Positions 51,403-64,000 of a stretch of DNA of 64,000 nucleotides are shown piece by piece (the first letter of the stretch is position 1; each line of letters starts with the position of its first letter). The stretch covers positions 8,933,001-8,997,000 of the forward strand of contig CM035236.1 in NCBI GenBank assembly GCA_020226215.1. The letters are read 5' to 3'. The notes below the pieces were generated by a model. The model made no database searches and had not been told where the DNA came from. It saw nothing but the letters and a program-made list of their open reading frames with translations. The translations under genes and the position numbers were made by a program. The stretch is from Sindora glabra (taxonomy: Eukaryota; Streptophyta; Magnoliopsida; Fabales; Fabaceae).

Positions 51403-54190
51403 GGAGAATCTCGTTGATGTTCGACGCGGACGAGCCTGAATAAAACAAAATTTAAAAAATAAAAAAAATGAAGGTTAAATTGAAAATTATTCTTGGTATA
51501 ATTCAAGCACGTGATAAGCAATGATATTTTCCGCGGAGCAGTGGGTTCCTGATTGAATTGGTGAACGTGGTTCATTTGCTGTGCCCCTCTGGATGATTTT
51601 TACACGTAAATTTGTTATTTATCGGATTAGATGTTTACGTGTCGTTTTAATTTCTGTATTGATGGTTTTGTGTTAATCTTTCCGATTTAACATTCTCCAA
51701 CCGGTGTGATGCGCTTTTAAATTCGGAGCTCTTTTTTCCTTTTCCTTTTCCCCCACCTTTGGGTTAGAATTAGAGCTTCGCCCAAGGGCCAACTTGCTGG
51801 GGTGTGATTGAATATGCTTATCATCTATTGGAATATGCTGCATATTTTCATTTTTAGTTTGGGATAAGGGAAATAATTTTGAACATCAAATATATTTAAA
51901 ATTTTTTTATAAAACAATATCGAGTAACATTGTATTACTGAAATATTATCAAATATTTTACGTTTTATTTCCAATGATTGTTTAAATAATATATTTCCAT
52001 ATAAGGTTGACTTTTCGGCTAATGATATTATCCACGGATGACACGCGGCATTGATACGTAGTATTTGTTCTCGTGGGGGGTACTTAATTAATTTTATGAT
52101 CCGTCATATAATTGCTTGGAAACTCATTCACAAAGCTTGCTATTGGTTAGTATGAGATTTGCTCTACTCCTGGGCTTTGAAATATTTAATGGTAAGTACT
52201 GTATACGTGGTCCAATTAAATTGCTACGACCAATTAATTTCTTATATATCGCAGAATGCAATTAAACTTTCTAGAAAATTTTAACGTGAAGAGTTAGCTG
52301 TTGTTTAAATTCAACACGGAGACTACTAAAAACGTGGATGAATGAAGGAAAACGAAATATGAAATGGCCGGGAGCTTTCACAAATTAAGGCAAACTTCTA
52401 CATTTTCCGCTACCTTCTCCTAGATTTCCAGAAGTCTTGCTAAAGTCTTTGCATAGATAAGAGAATATAATTGAATTTGCAAAAGCAATTAATATTACCT
52501 AAACTTATCTTAAATTAATAAAAGAAAAACCATCTGAATTGATCCTAAATAAATGGACATGTTGTAATTGTGCAACTCATGCAGTTTTTTAATTTAAAAT
52601 TTACAGCGTTCGGAATTATAATTGGTTTTCATGGCTATCCATCCACATGTTAACATTTTAAACTCGTGAGTAAATTATTGGCCTGATTTACTAATTAGTG
52701 GTCCTAATACTAAAATAATCAGAATTAGGTGGCTCCATTTGTTGTGGAAAGTGGCCATCTATATAATAAAAATTACTGGATCCTGATCAAGATATTCTAA
52801 CTAAATAATAGGACTTCATGCTTCATATTATAATTATAATTATAATTATATGTTAAAACTTGACCTGTAGAAGGATACCGACACTGGGCAAACGTGCAAT
52901 TTTAATGGAGGATGAAGAGGATGACATTATAAAAATGTGCCTTAATGGATTTCCATGCAAATAAAAATCAGCCTGCATATTTCTTCGTCTTCATTTTTTT
53001 TTTTTAAAAAAAAAAACAGAGATCTGATCTGCTACTTCAAGGTTAAATGCAACTAATTAACCATCATTAACAATTTTTTTTTAAAATAATGAGTGATTCA
53101 AATAATTGAAGCTGGAATTTCTGTTGCGATAGTAACGTAAGTTGAGTATGAAGAAATACGCATTTGTCGTGTGCAGTGACCTACAAGTTTTGGTAGTGAA
53201 AGGCCCTCCCCATTGCCCAGGAATGATATCAACCTCTTCGTGTGACGGCACCGACAATTAGCCTCAAGAATTTCAAGCAATGACCAGCTCAAACCCGGTG
53301 TAGTTGTTTTTTTTTAATCCCATCTCGGAGCAAATATTATTATTATTATTTCGTCGTTTGATCTAAGACTATGGTATAGCTAATTAATTAAAATATAAGA
53401 AAAGACTGGGACAACTAATATATAGTAGATATGATATGCCTTATCCAACTACTTTGGCATCATGCGACACAAATCCTTTCACATTATTGTTACTTAATTA
53501 TTTAATATACTTTCTAGACTAATTTAGTTTAAATTAATTTTCCATCAAATTATAATGAAATAGAAAAATCCAACATACCCTGTTTAATTTTGATATAGTT
53601 AAATTTTATTCCTTCTACTTTAAAAAATTAAAAATTACTTCCTTAAATTTATGAAAACTTAAAATTAACATTTTTATGAACTTTTTAAACAAAAATCATA
53701 ATATTATAGCATATTGATTAATTTCATTTTTTACTCATAATTTTGTAACTCATTTTAAAATATTTAATTAAAATTTTATATATTTAATGTAATTTTTATT
53801 AATTATATATCACAAAAATTATTTATAAAAATATGATTGGTAGATTAATATGCTATTATATTATAAATATTGTTTAAAATTTTTTTAAAAAATTATTTAA
53901 TTTAATAAAATGATAAATTAATTTATTAAATTAATGATAGGTGTTAATTTTAAGATTTGTAAAATCTCTGAGAATAATTTTAAGACTTTTAAAATTGAAG
54001 GAAATAAAATCACTTTAAAGTTAAATAAGATATTTTATATTTTTTCCTATTGAAATATATAATTTATGAGAAAAATAGTAAGTATTACATTGTGTAGACT
54101 AAATCAATTATATAAATACACAATGTGCAAGTTTTTATTCAGTTTTAATAGTGTATTATTATAGAATTAACTTAACTTATATTCTCCTAA
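51403..54190. other. Promoter and intergenic DNA upstream of the MAPKKK gene
   Basis: No gene seen. The small frame at 53,098-53,292 has no recognisable character. Short AT-rich repeats such as (TATAAT)n occur near 52,830-52,850. Confidence 0.5.
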
Positions 54191-55692
54191 TGACAACTGG
54201 GCTATTTGGAACAGGGGTAACAGAGGGAAGAAGAAGGAGATGGAATTGAGGGTGAATTTCAAATTTTACCTTGTTTGGCTAGTCTATCAGTTTCTGAGGG
54301 AGATAAATGAGAGGGGGAAAATGTAGTGGGGCCTACAGTATAATTTACTCCTCTTGAAATAGGGAGTTTTGAGGTGAAAATCATCCCAAGTGACTTATTT
54401 CCTCTTGCTACCTTTCATCAGCACAAAGTTACTGCCCTTCCTCTATTAAAAGCTCATCTTACCATACATAACACGTCTCACAACGAAGAAGGCCGAGCTG
54501 TAGTCGCCATTGAATGCCATCGTGCAGGTGTGTCTTGTTTTCCTATTGACTTCCTTTCTGAGTTGCCATTAGTGTCTGTTTCCTTCCCAAAGCAGTGTAG
54601 TTGTTGTCCAGTGGAGGATCGACTGGAGGAGCATTTCTGGTCATAGGAAAGCATGCAGAGGAGGTTATTGGTGGCTATATCTTGCTAATCTGCAAGGATA
54701 TGCTACAAATGGAGTATGGCCTAGCGACGTGGTCCAATTTTTGTCAAACTGGGTCAGACGTTTCTGAAAAGAACTTAATTCGAACCCGGGTTGACAGACA
54801 CCAGACCCGATTGAGGTTTTTTTTTTAAAAATATTTTATTTTTTTAAATTTTATTTATTTTTTAAATTTTTTTTCTTTTTATGAAATGGTTTAGGCTTTT
54901 TCAAAATGCCTTTGTATTGGAGTTATTTGTGGATACATTTTAATATAAAAATTAATGCTAAATAGGCATTAGTATCATTTTATAAAGTAATTATATCCTC
55001 AGAATCATATTAAACAACTCGTAAATGAGTATTGAGTGATGTTATGCAATTAATACAATATATAATTAATTGATGTAGTATAATAGTTAAATAGTAAGAA
55101 TATAAGTATTTTTTTCAATTTTTACAACATTTTGATTGATACAAATAACTCTTAATTATTAAATTAAAATTAAATAATTTTATTCATAGAAAACAAATAT
55201 TCAATTGAAGATAACAAATCAAGAATTTATTATATTATTCCATATTTTAATATTTCAAAGTCATCATAACATGCAAGGAAAAAATTAAATGTATTCTTAA
55301 TTAAGAACATTATTCAATATATTAGGATAAATATGCAATCAAATTGATCACTTTATTTAATAAGATAAAAATGATGATTATCATCTTTCTCATCTTGAAA
55401 ATATAAAATAAAGAGGAAAAAAATGTACTCATTTATTTCAGCTTTTTATTGTAATATGAAAGCCCTAAAATTAATTCCAAAGTATTACATCTACTTATTA
55501 TTTAATACTAATTCATGTTGAACTAAAAATTTGAGATAATAATTATAGGATTCATAGTGATCATGTATTCATTTTTCTTATATGAGTAACACACTTGCAT
55601 AAATTTTAAATTTGATTTGTCATTATTATAAGTTTTTTATACCATTGATAAATAAAAAATTATTTAATTTATTTACTTCTATAAGTTTTCCA
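54191..55692. other. Intergenic DNA left of the Harbinger element
   Basis: The frames at 54,374-54,828 resemble no protein I know. GCTATTTGGAACAGGGGTAAC near 54,200 resembles the start of many DNA transposons and could be an end of the element to the right, but I found no partner. Confidence 0.35.
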
Positions 55693-55947
55693 AAATTATT
55701 CTTTATATATAAAATTTAAAATAATTAAAAATATAAAATTATGACAAAATAAATATAAATGGATTGAAAATATAAAATAATAAATATTTATTAATTAATA
55801 TAAAATTAAAAAATATATTTGATATTTTATTAAAAATATAAAATAAAAAATAAAAATTATTTTAAAATATGACAAATAAAAAAATTGAAAGAAATATAAA
55901 ATAACAAAATTTTATATTTACTAAACTTTACAAGTTGAAATATGATT
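55693..55947. repeat. Left direct repeat flanking the Harbinger element
   Basis: This matches 61156-61384 in the same orientation: AAATTATTCTTTATATATAA against AAACTATTCTTCATATATAA, then ATAAAATAATAAATATTTATTAAT, and CTAAACTTTACAAGTTG against CGGACTTTGCAACTTGG. Similarity may continue weakly to about 56,040. Low complexity tempers the claim. Confidence 0.6.
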
Positions 55948-56509
55948 TTTTTTTACTATCATTAAATATTTTAGTATCTTTATCATTATAAATATAAAAT
56001 CATTAATAATTATTATAAAATCATTAATATTATTTTTATTGTTATTAAATACCACTAGTGTCAATTGATTTTCTTATGTTCTGTTTGGTTAGATAGATTA
56101 TTGATTTCAAAGGAAACTACTCTGGGTGATCAAATCTATAAATTTATACTTAAGGACAAGAGTTTTGTTCAAACAAATTGGAGATTAGGTCTAAACTTTT
56201 TCTTCCTCATCATAAAAAGTACATTTACATCCATTTCATATGTTATCTCCACCAATATGGTTAGATAGGTGCTTGATTGTTATTTTCACATCAATCTGCT
56301 ATCTCGCTATAGTGTTCAATAAAATTCATTGTTGGCTTAGGCATTGCAGTGATTTCATTGGTAAGAAGGAAACATTATGAAATTTTGCAGTAAATATTGG
56401 TTTGAGATATGTATAATATATAGTTAGGTGGGATATATAGTTTCATTGCTATTATATCAATTAAGTTTATATATTTATTAGTTGCACATTAGGAGTATTT
56501 TATGAGTGA

Positions 56510-58037
56510 CAATGGACGATAACATGGACGATGTTTGATTAGTGTTGATATGAAGGAAGAATGGGAGAGAATGTGTCAGATGTGTGTTAATCACATGACA
56601 TGCTATACTGTTCAATATATGTAACTATTACAATTAGGAGCATATAGTATACACAAAAATATTGATGATGGCACTAGCTTAAAAGATCAAATGCAGGCAA
56701 CAACTGTTACATAACTTATTAGAGCTTAATAAATGTCATAATCTGGTGTATATGAGTCCCCATACTTTCTATCAATTGTGTGAAAAATTAAGAGCAACAG
56801 GTAGCATAAGAGATTTCACATATTCAACTAGTAGAGGAACAAGTTGCTCAATTTTTGCACATATTGTCACATAATGTTAAGAACAGGACTATGTCTTTTT
56901 TCTTCCATCGATCTGGGGAGATAATTAGTCATCACTTCTATAATATTTTACGAGCTATTATAATGATTGAGGACAAGTATCTTGTGCAACCTTCAGGTTC
57001 AGAGATTCTTTCCTAAATATTCAATAGTAGTAGATTTTATCCTTATTTTAAGGTAATTTAGTTAGTTATATATGTTTAACCCATTGTTTAATTCTCATTT
57101 ATAGTCGACAATACATAATCTTTGTATAACCCTAATGTTTAAAAATTAACAAATACAATAGGTTCAGAGATTCCTTTCTAGATATTCAATAACAGTAAGT
57201 TTTATCCTTATTTCAAGATAATGCAGTTAGTTATATATGTTTAACTTATTGTTTAATTCTCATTTATAGTCGACAATACATACCTAATGTTAAAAAATTA
57301 ATAAATACAGGATTGTATTGGAGCTTTAGATAGCACTCATATACGAGTCAAGGTACCAAAAAAAGATGCTCCTCACTTTCGAGAAAGAAAAGATTACCCT
57401 ACACAAAATATGTTAGCAGTCTGTTCATTTGATATGAAATTCACATATGTTTTATCTGGGTCGGAAGGAATTGCATTAGATTCTAGAAGTTCTTAAACAT
57501 GCATTAAATAAAAGAGGAGATAAATCTAAAATTTTCCAGAGGTAAAGATATATTGTAATATAGCATTTGCTTGAAAGATTGTATAACAATCATTTATATA
57601 CAGTTCTTCTTATGATGACACCGACGTTGTGACGGTTGTTTGCATGATTGTTATATATCCCAGGCAAATTCTACTTAAGAGATGCAAGTTATCTTCCGAA
57701 AGCAAGAATTCTTACATCTTATAAAGTTGTTCGTCATCACTTAAAGGAGTACATTATACGTGGTCCCTAAAATGCAAAAGAGACATTTAATCATCAACAT
57801 GCTTCATTGAGAAATGTGATTGAAAGAGCATTTAACATCCTTAAAAAGAGATTTTCTATCATAACTAGTGGGATAGAACCTTATTATTCTTTTGTGACAA
57901 TGACAGACATTACCATTGCATGTTGTGTACTACATAATTTTTTGATGGATGTTGATTTCAATCCACAATTGATGGATGAAGTGGATTGTGAGTTGCTACA
58001 CAATGGAATAAAAGATACGGGGGATCGTGAAACATGA
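56510..58037 (+). pseudogene. PIF/Harbinger DDE transposase (ALP1-like), decayed
   Basis: Broken plus-strand frames give the order of a Harbinger nuclease: YMSPHTFYQLCEKLRATG (about 56,750), EEQVAQFLHILSHNVKNRTM (56,830), FFHRSGEIISHHFYN (56,900), then after an intron DCIGALDSTHIRVKVPKKDA (57,315), with the first catalytic Asp, the family block GIALDSR (second Asp), YLRDASYLPKA (57,670) and RNVIERAFNILKKRF (57,810) with the catalytic Glu. The last 76 codons are intact. Frameshifts, stops, and a 165-bp duplication across an exon-intron junction disable it. Confidence 0.82.
56996..57320 (+). repeat. 165-bp tandem duplication across the transposase exon-intron junction
   Basis: Copies start at 56,996 and 57,161, both with GGTTCAGAGATTC and GTCGACAATACAT. 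The donor AAG|GTAATT is intact only in the first copy (the second reads AAG|ATAATG), and the acceptor ACAG|GATTG follows the second. Confidence 0.85.
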
Positions 58038-58605
58038 AATACTAAGGAAGATTACAGGAAAATACACATTCTCAGAGAATGCATAGCCACCTATGTGTGG
58101 AATGACTATGAATAGAGCTTGTTCTAGATAGTTTTTTCCATTTTTTTGAGCCTTATATTAATTGTAATGTGATGGATGTGACCCTTGTGACAAAAATAGG
58201 AATTTATTCTTATAATTTATGTTTAGAATGAAGGAGTTGTATCACTTGTGAACATACCAATTAAGTGATCCTATGTATGACATAGACCTAATAGAATGGT
58301 TAGATATGCTAAAAGTGACTATTATGCTTATGTGTGTAGGTTGTTATTATGAATTGAATTTACTTTCACTAATATGTTATACATTTGTCATGTATAAAGT
58401 TCATCTTTTTAGTTGGCTTGAGTACCTTGTAAGGTAATAGATATGATTGTGACATAAGTGCAGTTCTAAAGTATAATTTAAACTTGTATTCAATTATTAT
58501 TATGATTTGTGAATTGACTTCTTGTTACCATGCATGTGATATACATTTGACGATCTTTTGTACTAATACATATTACATGCTTGTATGATAATTTGTAGTT
58601 AGACA

Positions 58606-60105
58606 ATGTCAAAGAGCAGAAAATCCAACAACAGGGTAGAGGGATCATCGAGGGATACATTACGATAGATACCAAAGATGGATTCAACATTAGTGGATGC
58701 ATTGTTGGAGGAGGTATACAAACTGACCGAATGACACTTTCACTTCCATGGCTTATATCACTGTCATCATGGAACTCAAGCAATCAATTAGTCCATTACT
58801 TCAAAGGTTTCATATAAAATACAAGATGCAAACATTAAAAGAGTACTTTAACGAGTGCTACGACTTATTTCATAGGTGGAGTAGAGTTATATGGAATTCA
58901 ACGACCAGAATGTTCGAAAGCTGAGCAGGAAGTCTAGAACAAGATTTCTATGATAATAAATTATTTTAAATATTACATGTGATCCCAATTAATATTTATA
59001 TCGTTGCAGGATACGCATAGATTCATTATTAGCTTATATGATATGCGTATACGATGATATACTCCTTAACTTTCTCATTTGATTAGTATTGAAAACATAC
59101 GTGTTTCTTACAAAATTTCTATGTTATAACATAAATTATTTTAAATATTAAATGTGATCCCAATTAATATTTATATCGTTGCAGGATACACATAGATTCA
59201 TTATTAGCTTATATGACATGCATATACGATGATATACTCCTTGACTTTCTCATTTGATTAGTATTGAAAACACACATGTTTCTTACGAAATTTCTATGTT
59301 ATAACATAAAACTTCTAATGGTTAAAAGGTCACATAGCATGATATACCATTTAGACATAGGAAAAGGGTGTATGCTATTATGCATGTTTCCACCATAACT
59401 TTGTGATTGTGTTTGCCATGTGATTGAAGGAACTGTTTCATTTAGTATTAAATGTAGAAGTGCATTGCATCCTATAATTCAAATTCAATACTTATCTAAT
59501 GCAATGTATATTTTTAGGTGAAGCCAGAAGCTCAGAAATGGAAACACACTCCCATCAACAATTATGACAAGTTGTTGGAACTCTTTACCAACGATAGGGT
59601 TACAGGTGCACATAGGGAAATGAAGCTTCGAATTTCACATAGCATGCTAATGTATATACTCCTGAGAGTGCTCCCTCCTACCACTCTCAAGTGTATACTC
59701 CTTCAAATCCCTCAACTTAGTCATAAAGGACCTTATCTTCAAATGGTTCTAAAAGAAGCACATCTAAAAGAAAAAGCATCGATGGTTAATGTGATTTAAG
59801 AAAGGTATGAAAGACTGGACATAGGGATGAACATATTGACAGATGTAATGAGAGAGGTGGGAGAAAAACATGTCAATATAGCTGAAAGAAATATGTCATT
59901 TCTTCGGAGTAGTAAACCTTGCTATTATAATAAGATAGAAATTTGGCAAGAATTGGATAGCCTAGGAGTTCTTGAAAATTTTCAGCCAAAGTATTATACC
60001 TTCTTATGTGAAAATGAAAAAGTCAGAAGGCAATTTTTTGGTATTTTGCTGAATGTACGGCTGCAGCTCTTGTATCAACTCATGGCGAATGCAAGAGTTA
60101 ACTAA
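58606..60105 (+). pseudogene. Myb/SANT-like partner protein of the Harbinger element, decayed
   Basis: Harbinger elements carry a second gene for a Myb/SANT (trihelix-like) DNA-binding protein that brings the transposase to the ends. Here the pieces are MSKSRKSNNRV (58,606), MDSTLVDALLEEVYKL (58,679), YDLFHRWSRV-like text, and after an intron VKPEAQKWKHTPINNYDKLL (59,518), which is the family's AKPEAKKWRxxPLxxYDKL block. The frame at 59,827-60,105 (ILTDVMREVGEKHVNIAER... to ...LLYQLMANARVN) is its C-terminus. Stops and insertions show it is dead. Confidence 0.75.
58956..59305 (+). repeat. 175-bp tandem duplication in the Myb-like gene intron
   Basis: Two copies at about 58,956 and 59,131, nearly identical, both with GTGATCCCAATTAATATTTA and TATCGTTGCAGGATAC. 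Each copy carries an acceptor-like TCGTTGCAG. Confidence 0.9.
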
Positions 60106-61155
60106 GACAATGGTGATGCAATCAAATGACCCCTTCTTGGATGAAAGTTTGTTGGTATCGTGAGTAGTTATTATTCTTTTATGAGTTTGTTTGTTGTTAA
60201 ACAGTTTATGTTGATTGTTTCTTAATGCTTGTTTTGACATTGCATATATTAATATTCATTCGTTGTTATTATAATGATTGATTTTGCAATATTAATAGAA
60301 TGATGGATTCTAATCATATTTTCTTATTATTGTAGGTACTTTTGCTTTAAGGCTTTATGAATATGTATCTGATCTGTATTGGTCATTGGTAGGATTGGAG
60401 TGAAGCATTTGATCATGACTTCTCATGTTCGTATTACTGTAGCATATAACTAAACAATCTATATAATGTCATTTATTATGTTTGTATATAATTAGTAGAA
60501 TTTCAAAGTTAATATGGAACGAAACTTTACATATGATAATTGGTTATGTTTATATGCCACTGTGATTCTTTTAATACGTTATGTTGTCTTTGTGTGCCAA
60601 GTCTATTGAAAATCAGCTAAGACTCGTAGGTTTATAAAGTGTTATATTTACACTAGTACTGTTATTAGGTCCTCAAATTTAATTAATGAACTAGCATATT
60701 AATACTGAGTAAGAGGAAGTGTAATTATTAATGTTGACAAGGTTCCAATGCATGTTTGAAATGAAGTTATTTGAAGAGTTTACAGTGGTGTAATTTACTC
60801 AATTTAATAGTACATTCAATTTTATTTGGAGTTTAATAAAATGTGAAGGTCATATATAAGTAATTTGAGATAAAAAATTTTATATAAAAATGAAGATGTG
60901 AAATTAAAAATATTCTATTTTCGCAAAAGATATTTTAAAATTATGGTGCAAAGTTTTAAATATTTATTAAATATATTAAGTTTAAAATTTTAAATACAAA
61001 TATAGAAATAATAAGTGTAAAATTTGATGTAAATTATTTTATCCGTATATTATTAAAAATTAATTTAAAATAAATTTATGTTTTCTGCTTTAAAATAAAT
61101 TTTATATGGAGTGAACCTCTATGTGTTTGTCCTTTAAAAATAAATTTAAAATATA
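60106..61155. other. 3' part of the Harbinger element, non-coding
   Basis: No frame seen. The right terminal inverted repeat should lie here or up to 61,800, but I could not identify it. Confidence 0.4.
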
Positions 61156-61384
61156 AAACTATTCTTCATATATAAAATTTAAAATATTTAAAATAAAAAA
61201 TCTAATGGAATAAATGTAGATGGACACCGTATATAAAATAATAAAATATTTATTAATAAAAATAAAATTAGAAAATATATATTAATATTTTAATAATATT
61301 TAAAATATGACTAAATTAAAAATTGAAATAAATATAAAATAATGAATTTTTATGTTTATCGGACTTTGCAACTTGGGATTTGAT
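61156..61384. repeat. Right direct repeat flanking the Harbinger element
   Basis: The partner of 55693-55947, in the same orientation, 5.46 kb away. Confidence 0.6.
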
Positions 61385-63675
61385 AAGCAAATGTACATCA
61401 TTAAAGTGTTAATATTTAAATCCAACAATATGTAATATTAATATTAGAGGTAGATGAAAAAAATAAAAATTACTATTATTATTTAAATTATTTAAAAAAA
61501 TTACCTATTATAAAAAATATAGTATTTTATCAGTGTATTATAAATCTTTCAATTGAATTTGTTAAATTAATATTATAATAAAAATTAATAATATATTATA
61601 AGGATATTATAATAATTTGACTCAATTTCATTTCCTCTTCCCTCAATTTTCACACATTTCAATCAAAAGAAATTAATTTTGCTCTTATTTCTTCTCCCTT
61701 CCATTTTCATCCATTCCAAATAATTTAAGTAAAAATTTTTTGCCTCTAATTATTCCTTCCTTCATTTACTCCCCTTCTATCTTCACCTAAATCCAAACAA
61801 ATAAAAAACAAATAAAAAATCTCGTGTGGAAGGGTAAGAAATCCTCTCCTTTTTTTTTCTTTTAATGAGGTTCGAGAAAGGATGTACAAAATCCTCCACG
61901 AAATTAAATGTAATTAAGTCCACCAAACGATGCCTAGAAAGTAGAGGAGATTTACGGCGCTGGTTGCATTACATGAGAGAAGGCGAAATAGTGTGAGCAG
62001 GCAAGTTGTGGCTGAAAGTGGTCATTCATTGGCTGACAATCTACGGTAATTAAGTTGCCAACAAGTTGAAGCTGAAGTTGCTCGAAACCGAAGCAGTGGT
62101 AGCCACAGACCACAAGCCTAAAGCAATAAAGGCTAGCCAGCTAGCTAAGGTCCGCTGGATTCACTCTTTTTATGGCGCCGCAATATCACTTGTCTCTTTC
62201 TTCTTGGTGGTTACATATGAATTTATCAGTTGCTGCAGTTTATCATCTGCACAGAACAGAATGACTTAGCTTTAAATATAAAGGTGGGGTTAACCGATCA
62301 GTTGGTTTTTTCAATAATAACAGGTTAAGATATTAAATTTAACGGATTTTAAATTTAACTTTTGAATGTATTATTTTTTAAAAAAATTATTACATATTAT
62401 TTTTATTCTGAATAAAAATTAATCTCATAACAAATATTATGAAATTATTAGAGTGTTAAAAAAAGGGAATGGAAGGGAAAAAACAAAGGGTAAGGTTATC
62501 TCAATGAGTTGCATGTGAAGCAATGGAGGCAGAGCTTTTAACTTTCATCCCTGTAAGTGGACGCCCGGTACAGCTGGTTCACGTTCTCTGTATCCCTGCC
62601 AACTCAACCATTCTTCGCCCTTTTTTCCCCCAATTCTCACCGACCACCAAATTATGCTATCAAATTTTCATAGATTTTATATTAATTCGATATCACTATT
62701 ATTGAATTTTGTATAAAGAGTAATTTATTATTCAAAATTTAAATTTTACTTCGTTGAAATATGCCCATTGTTTGAAAGTGCGACGAAATGAGAATTTATG
62801 ATTTATTAACTCTAAACATAACCTTTATTTTTATTTAAATAATAAGCATATTATGATGTAGTAAATCTCACATTTCAAGTGAAAAATAATTCTCCATCTA
62901 GAATTTAGCAGTAGGCGTATAGAATTAATATAAAATTTTTAAAATTAATACTGAATTACCATTGAAACATCTTTAGTACTAATTTAATGTCTTTCGTAAG
63001 AAATTGGATCTAGAAAATTTATTCCAAGCCAAGACAACAATACCATTGTTTAATCTTTTGTTGCTTTGTTATTTTAAGTAACTTCTCTATTCTTCCTTCA
63101 TTACTGTTTACAACAAAAAATAAAATTGCTGATTTTTCCACATTCACATCCAAATTGAACTACTTTATTTTACAAACATTTGACATAGTGCAATACATGA
63201 ATCGGGACGTATGTTATTGTCAGAATGTCATGTCCGGTTTTGTCCCTTTCTGCTTGAATAATATGTGACAACTTTTCTTTTAATTCACAAATTTGTCATT
63301 CTAATTTGTTAGTGTACTTGGCCATATGTCACGAGTAAGAGACAGTGATAGTGATGATATAAGTTGGTGAGCCAGAATTAGTTATTCATCACAACTAATT
63401 AGAGTGAATGTATTCAATTGAAGAAATGTTTTAACATAAACTATTTAAAGTCAGATATGCAAAATCCAAATTAGTAATGGCTGGCAGTTATGCATCTACA
63501 GTGGCGTATACTGCTTTCTCTTTTTTCGTACGAAGAAGAAAGCTATGGCGTGAATTTTGATTGTATTTTTTTAATGGCAAAATGATTAAATCGTTAGGCC
63601 GTGCACCTATTGTTCATAAAATTGAGATCCAATGTAGAATACCAAGAAAAATAAAACTTCGATCAATATTGTATA
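61385..63675. other. Intergenic DNA, right end
   Basis: No supported gene. TTCACCTAAATCCAAACA (about 61,782) reads inward on the minus strand as TGTTTGGATTTAGGTGAA, like the end of a DNA transposon. The frames at 62,066-62,269 and 62,523-62,705 show no family features. Confidence 0.4.
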
Positions 63676-63909
63676 TTATTTAAAGCAAATGCTTCTGTCA
63701 GAACTTTGTTTTTTTTCTTTTTCAGCTGATACACCTAAAACTGGAAGGTCATAAATTGGTGATAGGAATGTGATATGAGCTAAGAGATTTGTTGGCACCG
63801 CACATTCATCTTGGGACCCAAAGTTACACCGCATCTCCCCATATACCCAATCTTCCAATGCAATCGATAGATAATTCCCCAGCTGGATCTGCTTTCGTGT
63901 GCTGTTCAT
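63676..63909 (-). other. Unassigned open frame, possibly an exon
   Basis: A 77-codon frame with balanced composition (ALEDWVYGEMRCNFGSQDE in the middle) that looks more protein-like than other short frames nearby. I do not recognise a family, and splice sites cannot be judged so close to the edge. It may be part of a gene to the right, or chance. Confidence 0.2.
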
Positions 63910-64000
63910 AATTCACACACATAGCAAAGAGATATTATTGTATCTTAAATTTTGATAAAAAAAATTATATGCAGTTCAAGATCTTAAAAGTTTATGTACT

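Noticed and set aside
54374..54828. Two overlapping plus-strand frames of 90 and 75 codons
   Set aside because: No family features, splice sites or promoter; the region is better explained as transposon flank.
1..64000. CRISPR arrays, operons, rRNA or tRNA genes
   Set aside because: None seen; the window is plant nuclear DNA, where CRISPR arrays and operons are not expected, and no cloverleaf with A and B boxes was recognised by eye.

Overview
The window looks like nuclear DNA of a eudicot plant. It is very AT-rich, its genes are split by short GT-AG (and some GC-AG) introns, and the recognisable proteins are plant types: a DNA polymerase alpha catalytic subunit, GPI-anchor-type PLC-X domain proteins like Arabidopsis At5g67130, an LEA_2 membrane protein with the VQSPS motif, and an intronless MAPKKK17/18-type kinase ending in WITVR. 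I cannot name the species.

Layout. 1-1.7 kb: first coding exon and promoter of DNA polymerase alpha on the minus strand, running off the left edge, with two E2F-type sites upstream. 1.7-11 kb: intergenic, holding a solo copia-like LTR (3513-6025) and a MULE-like element with inverted repeats of about 600 bp (7061-9398). 11.2-23.3 kb: one decayed L1-type LINE split by a gypsy-type solo LTR (A, 12218-18808) that is itself split by a second solo LTR (B, 14176-17067); target-site duplications support the order. 25.5-28.5 kb and 34.9-37.1 kb: two PLC-X paralogues in tandem on the minus strand, with a MULE-type MITE (33917-34482) between them. 37.2-44.5 kb: intergenic, with an ATT microsatellite, a fresh 184-bp tandem duplication and a likely gypsy LTR relic. 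44.5-45.7 kb: LEA_2 gene on the plus strand. 46.3-47.2 kb: purine-rich tract. 50.2-51.4 kb: MAPKKK on the minus strand with a clear TATA box. 55.7-61.5 kb: decayed PIF/Harbinger transposon carrying both a DDE transposase and its Myb/SANT-like partner, flanked by direct repeats. 61.8-64 kb: nothing convincing.

The host genes do not form a pathway; each has its own promoter. The most interesting points are the PLC-X pair (both start codons sit directly before a GC-AG intron; one copy has a changed active-site neighbour and a Ser/Pro-rich tail), the dated nest of retroelements, and a repeat module of about 193 bp shared by two unrelated LTR families. I found no clearly new biological system. All homology calls come from reading translations, not from database searches.
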